Positions 40,742 to 51,400 of a stretch of 64,000 nucleotides of DNA are shown here, piece by piece (within the stretch, counting starts at the first letter, position 1; each line of letters opens with the position of its first letter). A program made the position numbers and the translations under genes. The stretch spans positions 37,558 to 101,557 of the forward strand of contig JAFDXD010000071.1 in the NCBI GenBank assembly GCA_018268135.1, in the 5' to 3' direction. A model generated the notes under the pieces. The model was given only the letters and a program-made list of their open reading frames with translations, did not search any database and was not told where the DNA came from. This stretch comes from Bacteroidota bacterium (GTDB taxonomy: Bacteria > Bacteroidota > Bacteroidia > Chitinophagales > Chitinophagaceae).

Positions 40742-42607
40742 CTATTTTGCAGTCCAACTGTTGTTAGAGGTATCAGCGTCCATAAATATACCACCATCAA
40801 TTTTAATAGTTTTTATTTTTTTAGTACCGGGTATTTGAATAATTGCTGCATCTATATTTTTTTGCCATACTGACGGAGTATGATGAAATGTAGCTGTGCT
40901 GCCATCTTCGTACGATACAATAGCATCAAATGGTGCAGGGAATCCACCAATATTTTGTAAGGTTACTATTCTTCCATGTACATTTTTAATGGCAATATCA
41001 ATATATCCATGGCTAAAGTACCAACTGTTCCAAAACCAGTTTAAATTTTTGCCTGCAATATCATTAAAGCTGTAAAAGAAATCCCAGGGAATGGGGTGTT
41101 TACCATTCCAACGCTGCATATATCCTTGCAGGCATTTTCTAAATAAGTTATCGCCCAGCAAATCTTTCATAGCAAGATAGCCCAGAGATGCTTTACCATA
41201 TTGATTATATCCAAGCCCCTTGCCATTTAATAAATTTCCGGCAGTAATGATTGGTAAACCAGCATCAGCACTCTTATCATTTATCCAGGATTCTACTCTA
41301 AATTTTTTGTAAAAATTTTCTGCTTTTTCTTTTCCCATATCCGAAATGCCAATTAAATATTCAAATGTAGTAGCCCAACCCTCATCCATAAAACCATACC
41401 GGTGCTCATTGATACCCATATAAAATGGAAACCAGCTATGTGCTATTTCATGTTCCGCTACAAATTTTGAAAAAGTAGTATCGGGTGTAGTGGCATCATT
41501 TACCATCATGGGATATTCCATATCTGCAAAACCCTGTACAATGGTAGTTTTAGGAAAAGGATAGGCAATGCCAGGCCAATTATTGCTTAGCCAGCTTAGT
41601 GCATGCCTGCCAAAATTTACCATGTAATGAAAATCTTTAGCATCTGATTTATAGGCAGATTGTACACTGGCTCTACGGCCCGTTTTTGCATCTACCACTA
41701 CGCTTGAAGCATCCCAAACATAATGGTCGCTAATGGCCATTGCAATATCCGTTACATTATCTGCCTTCCATTTCCAGGTATTCACATCATTTTGAGCAGT
41801 TACATTTTTAGCATCAATATCAGCCTGCGTAGCAATATTGATTACCTCATCTGCATTCATTGATTTATCTAGCAGCGCTGCATATTTTGGAGCAAGTACT
41901 TCACCCGGATTTTGCAAAGTGCCCGTACTCCACACTATAAAATTTTTTGGGGCATGCACGCTAATTTTATAGTCATTAAAATCATTATAAAATTCCTGGG
42001 CATCTGTAAATTCCATTTTATCCCATCCATTTATATCATCGCATACTGCAAATCTTGGATAAAAATATGCCAGGTAATAAGTTGTTGAGTCCAACATCCC
42101 TTCTCTCCCACTCTGCTTTGATAGCTCTGCATGCCAGCTAACAGTGAGTTCTACTGAATCGTGGGGCAATAATAATTTCGGCAATTTAAATTGTTGCCAG
42201 GTAAAGTGTGAATTAGGATTTTTAAATGGTACCGGCTTTCCTTCGCATGTAATTTCATCAATGGTAATGCCATCACTCATATAATCAGGTGATGGATAGC
42301 TAAAGCGAAGTGCAAGCTGCTTATGAATATTTAAGATAAGCTTAAACACCGGATTAAAAAAAGAATCGGGGCTGTTATTGAAATAGGTTATTTTTTCTAC
42401 TCCTTTAAATACCCGGCTGGGAGGAGTTACCGTGATATCAATATCATACTTACCAAAATTTTGCCAATACTTTTTGCCTGGTTTTCCATCCAAAGCTCTT
42501 GTTTCATTTTTATAGGCTTCTTTTACATCTCTTGGCATATAAAGGCTTTGGCTGTTTGCCCTTGTAGCCAATACCACTAATGCTATGGTAATAAATTTAT
42601 AGTACAT
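40742..42607 (-). CDS. M1-family metallopeptidase (gluzincin aminopeptidase)
   Basis: A 621-aa exported zinc peptidase (signal peptide ending near RANSQ). The beta-rich N-terminal domain covers about 50-250. The zinc motif is H386-E-I-A-H390 with the third ligand Glu409 in MDEGWA, exactly 18 residues after the second His. The exopeptidase motif corresponding to GxMEN reads DMEYP (Glu364), as in the PepN-like Bacteroidota subgroup. It would trim N-terminal residues from peptides in the periplasm. Confidence 0.93.
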   Translation of the reverse strand: MYYKFITIALVVLATRANSQSLYMPRDVKEAYKNETRALDGKPGKKYWQNFGKYDIDITVTPPSRVFKGVEKITYFNNSPDSFFNPVFKLILNIHKQLALRFSYPSPDYMSDGITIDEITCEGKPVPFKNPNSHFTWQQFKLPKLLLPHDSVELTVSWHAELSKQSGREGMLDSTTYYLAYFYPRFAVCDDINGWDKMEFTDAQEFYNDFNDYKISVHAPKNFIVWSTGTLQNPGEVLAPKYAALLDKSMNADEVINIATQADIDAKNVTAQNDVNTWKWKADNVTDIAMAISDHYVWDASSVVVDAKTGRRASVQSAYKSDAKDFHYMVNFGRHALSWLSNNWPGIAYPFPKTTIVQGFADMEYPMMVNDATTPDTTFSKFVAEHEIAHSWFPFYMGINEHRYGFMDEGWATTFEYLIGISDMGKEKAENFYKKFRVESWINDKSADAGLPIITAGNLLNGKGLGYNQYGKASLGYLAMKDLLGDNLFRKCLQGYMQRWNGKHPIPWDFFYSFNDIAGKNLNWFWNSWYFSHGYIDIAIKNVHGRIVTLQNIGGFPAPFDAIVSYEDGSTATFHHTPSVWQKNIDAAIIQIPGTKKIKTIKIDGGIFMDADTSNNSWTAK

Positions 42608-42798
42608 AAAAATTGTTTTGAGATTTGCAAGGTAGTTTTAAATGATTAAAAATATTGGCTGTTTTGTATGAAAGGTTATTTTTTAATATACCTTCCTGAT
42701 GGCATGCTGGCTAATATTTGGGCGAAAAATAACTTTAAAAATAATTTTAATAGATGGTTAAGTCCATATTTCTTTAGAATAATTTGTAATAGATAATG

Positions 42799-42806
42799 TA
42801 TTTTTG
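42799..42806 (+). promoter_or_regulatory. -7 element of the small membrane protein gene
   Basis: TATTTTTG, 53 bp before the ATG at 42860. A TTTG at 42783-42786 is too close to be a standard -33. Confidence 0.4.
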
Positions 42807-42859
42807 CATCACTACTTTTAAAACCAATTCTAAATTTTTAATTATTAAAGCCTGTTTTT

Positions 42860-43285
42860 ATGAATTTTAATTACGATTATGAACCTACTGAGTTTTCAAA
42901 ATCTGTTTTAGCCGGAGTGTTTGCAGGCATAGCAACCACTTTAGCCGTTTTGATTTATAACTTTATTTACAGGGGTATTAGCGGCTTTTCCTTATCAGAT
43001 ATTGTAAACGTATCTTCAGTAATATTTGTATCAGTATTGCTTTTAACTATTGGTGGTTTTATTTTTCACTTATTTCATCATTATGTAAAGCAGGGAACCC
43101 TGGTATTTATAGTGGTTTCGGTAATTCTTACCATCTTATCAATTTATATGATTATGGGTGTAGAGCGTAGCCCAAACCCTGTAATGGCTGCTCAGTTTAA
43201 AAAATTAATGCTTGGAGTAGTGATTATTACAGGTGCTTTTTGGTCATTCGGCATACCTTATTTATTCAACAGCGATAAAATTTAG
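42860..43285 (+). CDS. Four-span membrane protein of unknown function
   Basis: A 141-aa protein with four hydrophobic segments (SVLAGVFAGIATTLAVLIYNFI, SSVIFVSVLLLTIGGFIFHLF, TLVFIVVSVILTILSIYMIM, KLMLGVVIITGAFWSFGIPYLF). It has no motif I recognise. Its own promoter and terminator suggest a single-gene transcript. The frame is well supported by codon use like its neighbours. Confidence 0.75.
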   Translation: MNFNYDYEPTEFSKSVLAGVFAGIATTLAVLIYNFIYRGISGFSLSDIVNVSSVIFVSVLLLTIGGFIFHLFHHYVKQGTLVFIVVSVILTILSIYMIMGVERSPNPVMAAQFKKLMLGVVIITGAFWSFGIPYLFNSDKI

Positions 43286-43311
43286 AAATAATTATTTACT
43301 TCTATAACATA

Positions 43312-43339
43312 ATGCCGGTACATTTTTCCGGCATTTTTA
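43312..43339 (+). terminator. Terminator of the four-span membrane protein gene
   Basis: ATGCCGG (43312-43318) pairs with CCGGCAT (43328-43334), followed by TTTTTAT. Confidence 0.85.
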
Positions 43340-43392
43340 TTTAATATTATTTTTTTATAAACCTTATAGTTTAATACAATTAAATATCTTGT

Positions 43393-44544
43393 ATGATTAC
43401 AAAAATTAGATATTCAGTAATACTTTTTTGTGCACTTTTTTTCTTTTCCTGCAGTAGTACCAAAAATAGCGCTTCTCACAAAAACCCTGATTCCATAAAA
43501 AATTTGCACTTTATTGGGCAGTATATTTTACCCTATAATTTACAATATAATAATACTACAGTTGGAGGCTTATCGGGTATAGATTACAACCCATTAGATA
43601 ACAATTATTACATGATATCTGATGACAGAAGTGCTATTAACCCTGCCCGTTATTATAGCGCCCAAATCTTTCTTACCCAAAAAGGTATTGACAGTGTAAA
43701 ATTTACCGGGGTACATTATTTGTTGCAGGCAAATGGCAATGTATATCCCAATAGTAAGCAGGATCCATTTCATACACCCGATCCGGAAGCCATGCGATAC
43801 AACCCCATTACAAATCAATTTATTTGGAGTAGTGAAGGTGAAAGAATTGTAAAACCCGGGGAACTTGTTTTAGAAAACCCTGCTATCACCAGTATAAAAC
43901 CAGGTGGAAATTATATAGATACATTTGCGCTTCCTTCCAATTTAGTAATGACAGCCTCCGAAAAAGGCCCCCGTAAAAATAGCGTTTTAGAAGGATTAAC
44001 TTTTACTGACAATTACAAGAATCTTTTAGTAAGCGTAGAAGAGCCTTTGCTTGAAGATGGCCCTAACTCTGATGTAGATAATGGAAGTATGACCAGAATA
44101 ATGAAATTTGATATGAATACCCGTGAAAATGTAAGCCAATATGCGTACCCGTTAGATGCAGTTGCACATCCTGCCATACCAAAAGATGCATATAAAATAA
44201 ATGGCATACCCGATATTTTATCAATAGGCGATAATAAAATGCTGGTAATAGAAAGGTCATACTCTACCGGAAGACTGGCCTGTACTATCAAAGTTTATTT
44301 AGCAGACATGAGCAAGGCCACGGATATTAAAAATATTTATTCCCTGCAAAATGACAAGAAATATGTACCCATTTCAAAAAAACTATTGGTAAATATGGAC
44401 TCACTCGGGATATACATAGATAATATTGAAGGTGTAACATTTGGCCCTATATTACCCAATGGCAAACATTCATTAATTTTTATAGCAGATAACAATTTTA
44501 ACCCACTCGAAAAAATGCAATTTTTGCTATTTGAAGTGAATTAA
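43393..44544 (+). CDS. Lipoprotein with esterase-like/phytase-like domain
   Basis: A 383-aa lipoprotein (lipobox FFSC, Cys20). The rest matches the 'phytase-like' or 'esterase-like activity of phytase' beta-propeller family: GGLSGIDYNPLDNNYYMISDDRS, PDPEAMRYNPITNQFIWSSEGE, NSVLEGLTFTDNYKNLLVSVEEPL, DNIEGVTFGPILPNGKHSLIFIADNNF. Family members are annotated as phosphatase- or esterase-like, often without proof. It is followed 20 bp later by the inverted copy of a dispersed repeat. Confidence 0.87.
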   Translation: MITKIRYSVILFCALFFFSCSSTKNSASHKNPDSIKNLHFIGQYILPYNLQYNNTTVGGLSGIDYNPLDNNYYMISDDRSAINPARYYSAQIFLTQKGIDSVKFTGVHYLLQANGNVYPNSKQDPFHTPDPEAMRYNPITNQFIWSSEGERIVKPGELVLENPAITSIKPGGNYIDTFALPSNLVMTASEKGPRKNSVLEGLTFTDNYKNLLVSVEEPLLEDGPNSDVDNGSMTRIMKFDMNTRENVSQYAYPLDAVAHPAIPKDAYKINGIPDILSIGDNKMLVIERSYSTGRLACTIKVYLADMSKATDIKNIYSLQNDKKYVPISKKLLVNMDSLGIYIDNIEGVTFGPILPNGKHSLIFIADNNFNPLEKMQFLLFEVN

Positions 44545-44563
44545 AATAAAGGGATTAAGTAGA

Positions 44564-44850
44564 ATGAGCGCAAAACAGATTTGCAAAGGCTTGAGGCTTT
44601 GGCCACATTAAAAAATTGTTTAGAAAATTTGAATGGCTGCCGTTTAGAAATAAAATAGATGCTGAAAAAGCTGAATTTCGCTAATAGTTGGTAAGTCGCA
44701 CTTTAGCTGGGATATAATCTATCAACCGGACTAATTTTATTTTATGCAGCCTTGATTTTTTTGTTACTTTTTGTATCAAATCAAAAAGTAAAAAAGAAAA
44801 ACCTAATAGGAATAAAGTTATGATTTCAAAATACTAATCCTATAAAATAA
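44564..44850 (-). repeat. Dispersed ~290-bp intergenic repeat, inverted relative to the copy near 63.5 kb
   Basis: Fills most of the 44545-44894 gap. Read on the plus strand it matches the reverse complement of about 63351-63664, from ATGAGCGCAAAA through GGTAAGTCGCACTTTAGC and GGGATATAATCTATC to CCTAATAGGAATAAAG. It contains a hairpin TTACTTTTTG-N8-CAAAAAGTAA. Relative to the 63.5-kb copy it lacks a ~31-bp segment. I see no gene inside; the leading ATG opens only a 15-codon frame. Confidence 0.75.
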
Positions 44851-44894
44851 ATTTTTAAAATAAATTTTTACAAGTCAGTTATTTTTTGCATCAA

Positions 44895-45830
44895 TTATGT
44901 ATGGCGATTTATCATAAGTTTATTTATTTTTTCAGATAATATTTTCATTGTATTCAACACTTCTTCCTGCTTAATTGGTGTAAACAGGGCAATAATGTAT
45001 TTTATTTTACCATTATCTACTATACCAACATCATGAGTATAGTAGCTCCACCAGCCGGTTTTGTGATAAAACATAAAATTGTCCGGTAAGCCGGTTGACA
45101 ATTTGGATACATCCAATTGCCTGCCAAGCAAAGCTTTCAGTTGCATACTTACCCAGGGGTTTATTAACTGATTGCTATAGATTTTGTACATAAATTCTGC
45201 AGCATGCAAGGCACAGGTTTGTGTACCTCTTACAGTATCAAAACCCGGATCTTCAAATTTTCTAGGCAAAAATTTACGGGTTACTTCGCTGCCATACCAA
45301 CCAAAATGATGCATGGTTTCATTGATATTTTTTCTCCCTGCAATATCTATCAGGCAATTTGCGGCAGAATTATCGCTACGGGTAATCATTAAATCCAAAA
45401 GATAATTAACAGTAACGGTGTCGCCTGCACGTAATAATGGCCTCGGGTCATTCTCTATTTCTTTAACATGGTCTATGTCATTGGGCGATGGCACAATGTA
45501 CTGCCTATATAAAGAGTACTTATTTTCACTCACTTGTTTCAAAATTTCCATAGCCACGTACATTTTATAAACAGATGCAGGATAAATAAAGCTTTCTTCA
45601 TTAAAGCCTGCCAATACAGGTTTTTTACCTGACAAATCAATAACAGCAAAAGATACCTGCTGGCTATCATTTTCTCCTACATAAAAATGCCCGTCCAGGT
45701 GCACTTCATGCATTATTTTAATAATAGAATCATTCAAAGATTTACTTGTGTTAAAATGCATTGTATTGGTCTGTGCAAATCCCAAAAAAAAGAAAAATTG
45801 AAAAGAAATGATGGGCAATATTGATTTCAT
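44895..45830 (-). CDS. Class A beta-lactamase-related serine hydrolase
   Basis: A 311-aa exported protein (signal peptide ending near FLGFAQ, no lipobox). Active-site motifs are S86-V-Y-K89 in YPASVYKMYVAMEIL, S152-D-N in ITRSDNSAANCLID and K257-T-G in FYHKTGWW. The class A Glu166 region may correspond to KFEDPGF (Glu193), but the companion Asn is not evident. A beta-lactamase role is therefore possible but unproven; a D,D-peptidase-like or other hydrolase role is equally open. A longer relative is at 17036-18367. Confidence 0.87.
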   Translation of the reverse strand: MKSILPIISFQFFFFLGFAQTNTMHFNTSKSLNDSIIKIMHEVHLDGHFYVGENDSQQVSFAVIDLSGKKPVLAGFNEESFIYPASVYKMYVAMEILKQVSENKYSLYRQYIVPSPNDIDHVKEIENDPRPLLRAGDTVTVNYLLDLMITRSDNSAANCLIDIAGRKNINETMHHFGWYGSEVTRKFLPRKFEDPGFDTVRGTQTCALHAAEFMYKIYSNQLINPWVSMQLKALLGRQLDVSKLSTGLPDNFMFYHKTGWWSYYTHDVGIVDNGKIKYIIALFTPIKQEEVLNTMKILSEKINKLMINRHT

Positions 45831-45949
45831 AATGAATCTGAAATTTTATAGAGTTATCAAAATATAAGAAATCATCTCTTGAAACAGAGATATAGTTTAA
45901 GGTACAAATTAATTGCCACACCTAATAATTTAACTACTTTTATAAAGCA

Positions 45950-46924
45950 ATGAAAGTATTTATTACAAGAATAATTTCTGAAAGTGGCATTCAACTTTTA
46001 AGTGAAGCGGGCATAGAAGTTGAAATGTGGCAGGAAAAAAGAAACCTTACCCCACAAGAATTTATAAGCCATTGTAAAAAAGCGGATGCCCTGCTAAATG
46101 CAGGCCCCAACAGGATGGATGCTAATTTTTTACATGAGTGCAGCCACCTTAAAGTAATAGCATTGCATGCCGTAGGCTACGATAATGTGGATATAGAAAC
46201 TGCCACCAAATTAAAAATACCTATTGGTAACACCCCGGGAGTAGTTGATGATGCTACTGCTGATATTGCTTTTTTATTGATGCTGGCAGTGTCGAGAAAA
46301 GCATTTTATCATCATAAGAAAATTATAAATAATCAATGGAATTTTTTTGAGCCAACAGTTGACCTTGGCCAGGAAATTTCCGGAAAAACATTAGGCGTTT
46401 TTGGGCTTGGCAATATTGGGTATAAAATGGCAAAAAAATGTATTGGAGCCTATGATATGAAAGTGATATATCACAACAGGAACCGGAATGAGAAAGCAGA
46501 GAATGAATTACATGCAAAATATGTTTCTTTTGAAGAATTGTTGCAACAAAGCGATGTTCTTACACTTCACGCCAATCTTACCCCACACACAAGAGGAATA
46601 TTTAATAAAGTTGCTTTTGAAAAAATGAAGCCAGGCTCTATTTTTATAAATACTGCCCGGGGCTCTATGCACAATGAGCCGGATCTAATTTATGCTCTGC
46701 AACAACAAATTATTTGGGGCGCCGGGCTTGATGTATCAAGCCCCGAACCAATGCATCACGATAACCCTTTGCTTCAAATGCAAAATGTGGCTGTATTGCC
46801 ACATATAGGCACTGCTACTTTTGAAACCAGGGAAGCTATTGTAAAACTTGCTGCACAAAATATAATTGCCGGCTTAAGAGGCTTACCCCTGCCGCATATT
46901 GTAAATCCTGAAATATATTTGTAA
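45950..46924 (+). CDS. D-2-hydroxyacid dehydrogenase (glyoxylate/hydroxypyruvate reductase-like)
   Basis: A 324-aa NAD(P)-dependent D-2-hydroxyacid dehydrogenase. The Rossmann motif is GLGNIG at 152-157. The catalytic triad residues are Arg237 in NTARGS, Glu266 in DVSSPEP and His285 in LPHIGTAT. The N-terminal LHAVGYDNVDIETATKLKIPIGNTPGVVDDATADIAFLL matches the glyoxylate/hydroxypyruvate and glycerate dehydrogenase group. The exact substrate is not resolved. A TATAAAG-like region and the start lie close together upstream. Confidence 0.92.
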   Translation: MKVFITRIISESGIQLLSEAGIEVEMWQEKRNLTPQEFISHCKKADALLNAGPNRMDANFLHECSHLKVIALHAVGYDNVDIETATKLKIPIGNTPGVVDDATADIAFLLMLAVSRKAFYHHKKIINNQWNFFEPTVDLGQEISGKTLGVFGLGNIGYKMAKKCIGAYDMKVIYHNRNRNEKAENELHAKYVSFEELLQQSDVLTLHANLTPHTRGIFNKVAFEKMKPGSIFINTARGSMHNEPDLIYALQQQIIWGAGLDVSSPEPMHHDNPLLQMQNVAVLPHIGTATFETREAIVKLAAQNIIAGLRGLPLPHIVNPEIYL

Positions 46925-47003
46925 GAAATTATTTTATTTATTACCCTGTTTTAGTTCCTAAATTTACTCCGGTATTTAATTGCGATTTTTTAAAATAATA
47001 CTA

Positions 47004-47996
47004 ATGAAATTTTTATTGTTATTGATATTTAGTGTATCCAATTTATTTGAAGCAAATGCTCAAACGGTGAAAATTCTTACAAGTGGTACTAAGGTAAGCC
47101 TGCGTGGGTTAAGTGTAGTAAATGATAAAATAGTATGGGCAAGTGGCAGCAATGGTACTGTAGCCAAAAGCCTGGATGCAGGCCTCACCTGGCAATGGAT
47201 AAAGGTAAATGGTTTTGAAAAAACAGACTTTAGAGATATTGAAGCCTTTGATGCTAAAACTGCTATTATTATGGGAGTGGACTCTCCTGCCTATATTTTG
47301 CGAACAGTAGATGGAGGCCTTACCTGGGTAAAAGTATTTGAAAATAATAGCAAGGGTATTTTTTTGGATGCAATGGAATTTTGGAATAATCAAAGCGGCA
47401 TTGTGATTGGCGACCCTATAAAAAACCGTTTTTTTATTGGGCGTACTTTTGATGGAGGTAAAACCTGGCAAACAATTCCGGAGGCTAATAAACCAGTAGC
47501 CGATAGTGGCGAAGCTTGCTTTGCTAGCAGCGGAACCAATATTAGAAAATTAAATAAAGCAGAAGCTGTTTTTATCTCTGGAGGACTTACTTCCAATATA
47601 TTTATAAGAAATAAAAAAATATTGTTGCCCATCATCCGGGGAAAAGAAACAACTGGCGCAAATTCTATAGCGGTAAAAAATAGCAAAACATTTATTATTG
47701 TGGGCGGTGATTTTACTGCAAAAGACGCTACTGATAGCAATTGTGTAATTTCTACAAACGGAGGAGCTACATTTTTTGTACCAGACAGCCTGCCGCATGG
47801 ATACCGTAGCTGCATTGAATATTTACAAAAAAATGATTGGGTAACCTGTGGGCTTAACGGTGTAGATTATACGAAAGACAATGGAACGATTTTTAGAAAA
47901 ATAAGTGATGAAGGATTTAATGTATGCCGCAAGGCTAAAAAAGGTAAAGCTGTTTTCTTTGCCGGTAGCAATGGAAAAATCGGCAAGCTGGAATAG
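47004..47996 (+). CDS. Exported BNR/Ycf48-like beta-propeller protein
   Basis: A 330-aa protein with a signal peptide ending near LFEANAQ. Repeated units with the 'S.DGG.TW' type motif are visible: SLDAGLTWQWI, TVDGGLTWVKV, TFDGGKTWQTI and STNGGATFFV. They form a propeller like photosystem II assembly factor Ycf48/HCF136 homologues, which occur widely outside phototrophs. The function here is unknown, and some relatives are annotated as oxidoreductases without basis. I chose ATG 47004 rather than the TTG at 46980 because it begins a clean signal peptide. It is 79 bp after the dehydrogenase gene. Confidence 0.82.
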   Translation: MKFLLLLIFSVSNLFEANAQTVKILTSGTKVSLRGLSVVNDKIVWASGSNGTVAKSLDAGLTWQWIKVNGFEKTDFRDIEAFDAKTAIIMGVDSPAYILRTVDGGLTWVKVFENNSKGIFLDAMEFWNNQSGIVIGDPIKNRFFIGRTFDGGKTWQTIPEANKPVADSGEACFASSGTNIRKLNKAEAVFISGGLTSNIFIRNKKILLPIIRGKETTGANSIAVKNSKTFIIVGGDFTAKDATDSNCVISTNGGATFFVPDSLPHGYRSCIEYLQKNDWVTCGLNGVDYTKDNGTIFRKISDEGFNVCRKAKKGKAVFFAGSNGKIGKLE

Positions 47997-48010
47997 TAGT
48001 CAATAGCAGC

Positions 48011-48346
48011 TTATTTTTTAAACATAAAATATACAGCTCCTAACAGCAAAATAAAACTTACCAGGTATTTCCAGTGAAATGGCTCTTTAAGATAAAATGT
48101 AGCAAACAATGAAAATACAACCAGCGTAATAACTTCCTGCGTCATTTTTAATTGAAACCCGCTATACCCATTTGCAAATCCACTTTTATTTGCAGGCACC
48201 ATAAAGCAGTATTCAAAAAAAGCAATACCCCAGCTAATTAAAATTAATTTCCAGGTGGGAATAGTAGAGGCATTTTTTAAATTGCCATACCAGGCAAATG
48301 TCATAAACATATTGGAAGTAGTTAGCAGTAATATTGTTTTAAGCAT
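48011..48346 (-). CDS. DMT-family small membrane protein (DUF486)
   Basis: A 111-aa protein with four hydrophobic segments and the DUF486 pattern: NMFMTFAWYGNLKN, LILISWGIAFFEYCFMVPANKSGF, FQLKMTQEVITLVVFSLFATFYLKEPFHWKYLVSFILLLGAVYFMF. DUF486 resembles half of a drug/metabolite transporter (EamA/SMR). The function is unknown. Confidence 0.88.
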   Translation of the reverse strand: MLKTILLLTTSNMFMTFAWYGNLKNASTIPTWKLILISWGIAFFEYCFMVPANKSGFANGYSGFQLKMTQEVITLVVFSLFATFYLKEPFHWKYLVSFILLLGAVYFMFKK

Positions 48347-48360
48347 AATTATATTTTATT

Positions 48361-48383
48361 AAAAAAACCGGGAAGCCCCGGTT
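48361..48383 (-). terminator. Terminator of smc
   Basis: AACCGGG (48366-48372) pairs with CCCGGTT (48377-48383); on the minus strand the stem is followed by seven T. It lies 28 bp past the smc stop codon. Confidence 0.85.
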
Positions 48384-48411
48384 CTTTATTTCTATTAAAA
48401 AAAATCAGGCT

Positions 48412-51400
48412 TTAATTTAAATTCCTAAAATCTACTGGCACTAATTTACTTACACCAGCTTCCTGCATGGTTACACCATATATTACATCTACTGCACTCA
48501 TGGTTTGTTTATTATGAGTTACAATAATAAATTGAGAGTTTTCGCTAAACTGTTTTATCATATTTGTAAACTTGCCAACATTGGCATCATCCAATGGAGC
48601 ATCTACTTCATCAAGAATACAAAACGGTGCAGGTTTAATTAAATAAATAGCAAATAACAAAGCTGTAGCAGTTAATGTTTTTTCTCCCCCGCTCAATTGG
48701 CCGATAGAAGATGGGCGTTTACCTTTTGGCTTAGCTACTATGTCAATGCCCGTTTCTGCTAAGTTCTCCGGATCTACCAGTATCATATCAGCGGTATCTT
48801 CATCTGTAAATAAGGCTTTAAATACTTTCTGAAAATTTTCCCTGGTCCGGTTAAATGTATCAAGAAATTGCTGGTTTGCAGTAGCTTCTACTTCCTGTAT
48901 GGTTTGCAACAGGCTGTCTTTTGCATTTACCAGGTCATTTTTTTGTTCTAAAATAAACTCATACCTTTTTTTCATTTCGGTAAAAGCTTCAATAGCAGTA
49001 GGGTTTACTTCACCCATATTTTCCAAACGCTTTTTCATGCGTTCATTTTTTTCCTGCAATTCTTCTAAAGCCACTTCTCCTGTACGAGGCTCATCTATTA
49101 TTGCATCAAGATCTACTTTAAATTCCACACTCAATCTTTCTTTCATTCCAGCCAGTTGCAGTTTCAAATCTGTCAGCTTATCTTTTATTTCATTGAGTAA
49201 ATGATCTATCCCTTCTTTAGATTTTTGCTTATGCCTTAATTCACTCTCTTTTTCTGTAAGCGTATTTCGCAAATTGTAATATTCCTGGTCAGCATCATTC
49301 AGCTTCTTTTCTTCAGCTTCTTTGTTTTGCAACATACTCACCAGTAATTCTTCTACTTCTTGCAATTCTGTAGCAGTCTGGCTTATGCTCTGTGCGGCCT
49401 CTTCTAACTGGTTGTTGCTGCTCAATACCTGCTCATTTAATTCTGCAAGCTGGTTACTTTTAAACTCCAACTCCTGCTTTAAAGCATTTATTTTACTTTG
49501 TTGTTTGGTAAATAATAAATTACTGTCATTAAATGTTACTGTTGCAAAATTATATTCCTGCTCTGCGGTTGCATAATCCAATTCTACAGCCTGTAATTTT
49601 TCTGCAAGCTCTTCTAATTGAAAGTTAAATTTCTCCAATTCATCTCTTGTAGCGGCAATGGCTTCGTGGTTATTGCTCAATTGCAATCCCATTTCCTCCA
49701 CTCTGGCGCTACTGCCCGTTTCCAGGTGATGCAAATTTTCAATTTTATTTTGCAGGGAAAAAACAAGGTTAGTCAGTTCATTTATTTGCTGCTGGGCTTG
49801 CTTAATGGCGTTCTCTTTTAATTGCTCATTAAAACTTATTACTTCATTATGCCTGGCTTGAATATCAGCTTTTAATGCAGTTACTACCTGCTGCTGCAAA
49901 GAAATTTCTTCCTGTAATTTTTCTAAATTTTTGGCCCTCCCTATTTTTTTCCCTTCAAATAAACCAACGCTTCCACCGGTGAGAGAATATTTTCCTTTTA
50001 CATATTTGCCATTTTTCTCCAATACTATTGCCCCATTGCTGTTGTGAAGTGCTTCTTCATCTTCTGCAATAAATACATTGCCTAATAATTGCTGCGCTAG
50101 TTTTGAATATTTTTCATCAATCTCCACTACTTGCAATGCAGGTATGGTGCCTTGTGGCTGATGGTGGTTTTCTGCATCTGCAAATTTATCCAGCAAAAAG
50201 AAATTAGCTTTCCCCTTTTTATTATCATCAAGTAAATGTATGGCCTGTAACCCTTCTGCCAAATTATTAACTACATAATAATTTAAGTAGGGCTCCAATA
50301 CATTTTCAACCGCTGCCCTGTATTGCTCTTTTACATAAATAATATCCGAAAGTAAAGGAGCTGCATGGTTCCATCCGCTATTATTATGTAAAAATTTTAC
50401 ACTTTCCGGATATCCTTCCATGGAATCTACAAGGCTCTTCAATAAATCGTGTTCATTGGTTTTGGCATCCAGTTTCCTGCTTTCTTCTGCAAGTTTATTA
50501 CGAAGCCCCTCCATCATATTTTGCGTAAGCAAAATTTGCTCTTTGGTAAATTCGTGCTGCTCCTGCAATTGTTGCAGGCCGGATTTGCAATTTTCCAATT
50601 CCGCTTCTTTCACTTTCTTGTCTTCTTCCAACTGTTTTATTAGAGCCTGTCGTTGGTTTTTCTCTTCCTGTATTTGGGCAATTGTACGCTGTAAATTTTG
50701 AATAGAAGTATCGGCTACAGCTACTTTTTTCTCTGCATCAAACTGGTGCCGCTGAATGGCCTGATTGTCTTTTCTCAATGCATCAATACTGCTGCGCTTA
50801 TCATCAAATATTCGTCGCTTGTCTTCTACAGCATCCTTAAGGCCTTGCAATTTTTCTTCTAACTCTTCAAGCTTTACCTGTTCTTCATTTATATGCGTGC
50901 CGGTAAAATGGATACTCTCTTCTAAACCCTTTAATTGACCGCTTGCTTTTTGCAAAAAATCATCGAGGTTGGTTTTACGCTCTTTTAGATACTGCAATCT
51001 TTGAATACCAAGATTTTTATCATTCTCTTTGCCTCTTACTCTATCCAACATTTCATTGTAAGCATGTTGCATTTGTTGCAATGCTTTTTCTTTTTCTACA
51101 AAGGCTAATTTTTCATTTTCTAGGGCAGCATCTTCTTTTGCAATTGCAGTTTCTAGTTCAATTCTTTTATCTACTTCCAATTGCTGCTGCTCATTCAAAT
51201 CACGATAAGTAATATTAAAACCCTCTAAAGCTGCCTTGGCCAGCTCAATACTTACCTCTTTATATTCTTTTTTTATTTCAAAATATTTCTCTGCTTTTTT
51301 AGCCTGACTTTCCAGGCTTTTAAGCTGGTTGTTTATTTCAAAAAGTAAATCTTCAATACGGGCAAGGTCCTGCTCAGTAGCGTCCAATTTTAATTTGGCT

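Noticed and set aside
42968-42982. ACAGGGGTATTA inside the small membrane protein gene, similar to part of the response-regulator operator
   Set aside because: It covers only half of the inverted repeat and is inside a coding region; a similar chance match occurs at about 4908 in the MATE gene.
46980-47003. TTG start upstream of the BNR/Ycf48-like gene
   Set aside because: The ATG at 47004 begins a clean signal peptide; the extra eight residues add nothing conserved.
48899-51212. Several plus-strand frames of 64-101 codons across the smc gene
   Set aside because: They are antisense shadows of the smc frame, with low-complexity Ser/Leu/Phe-rich translations and no start context.
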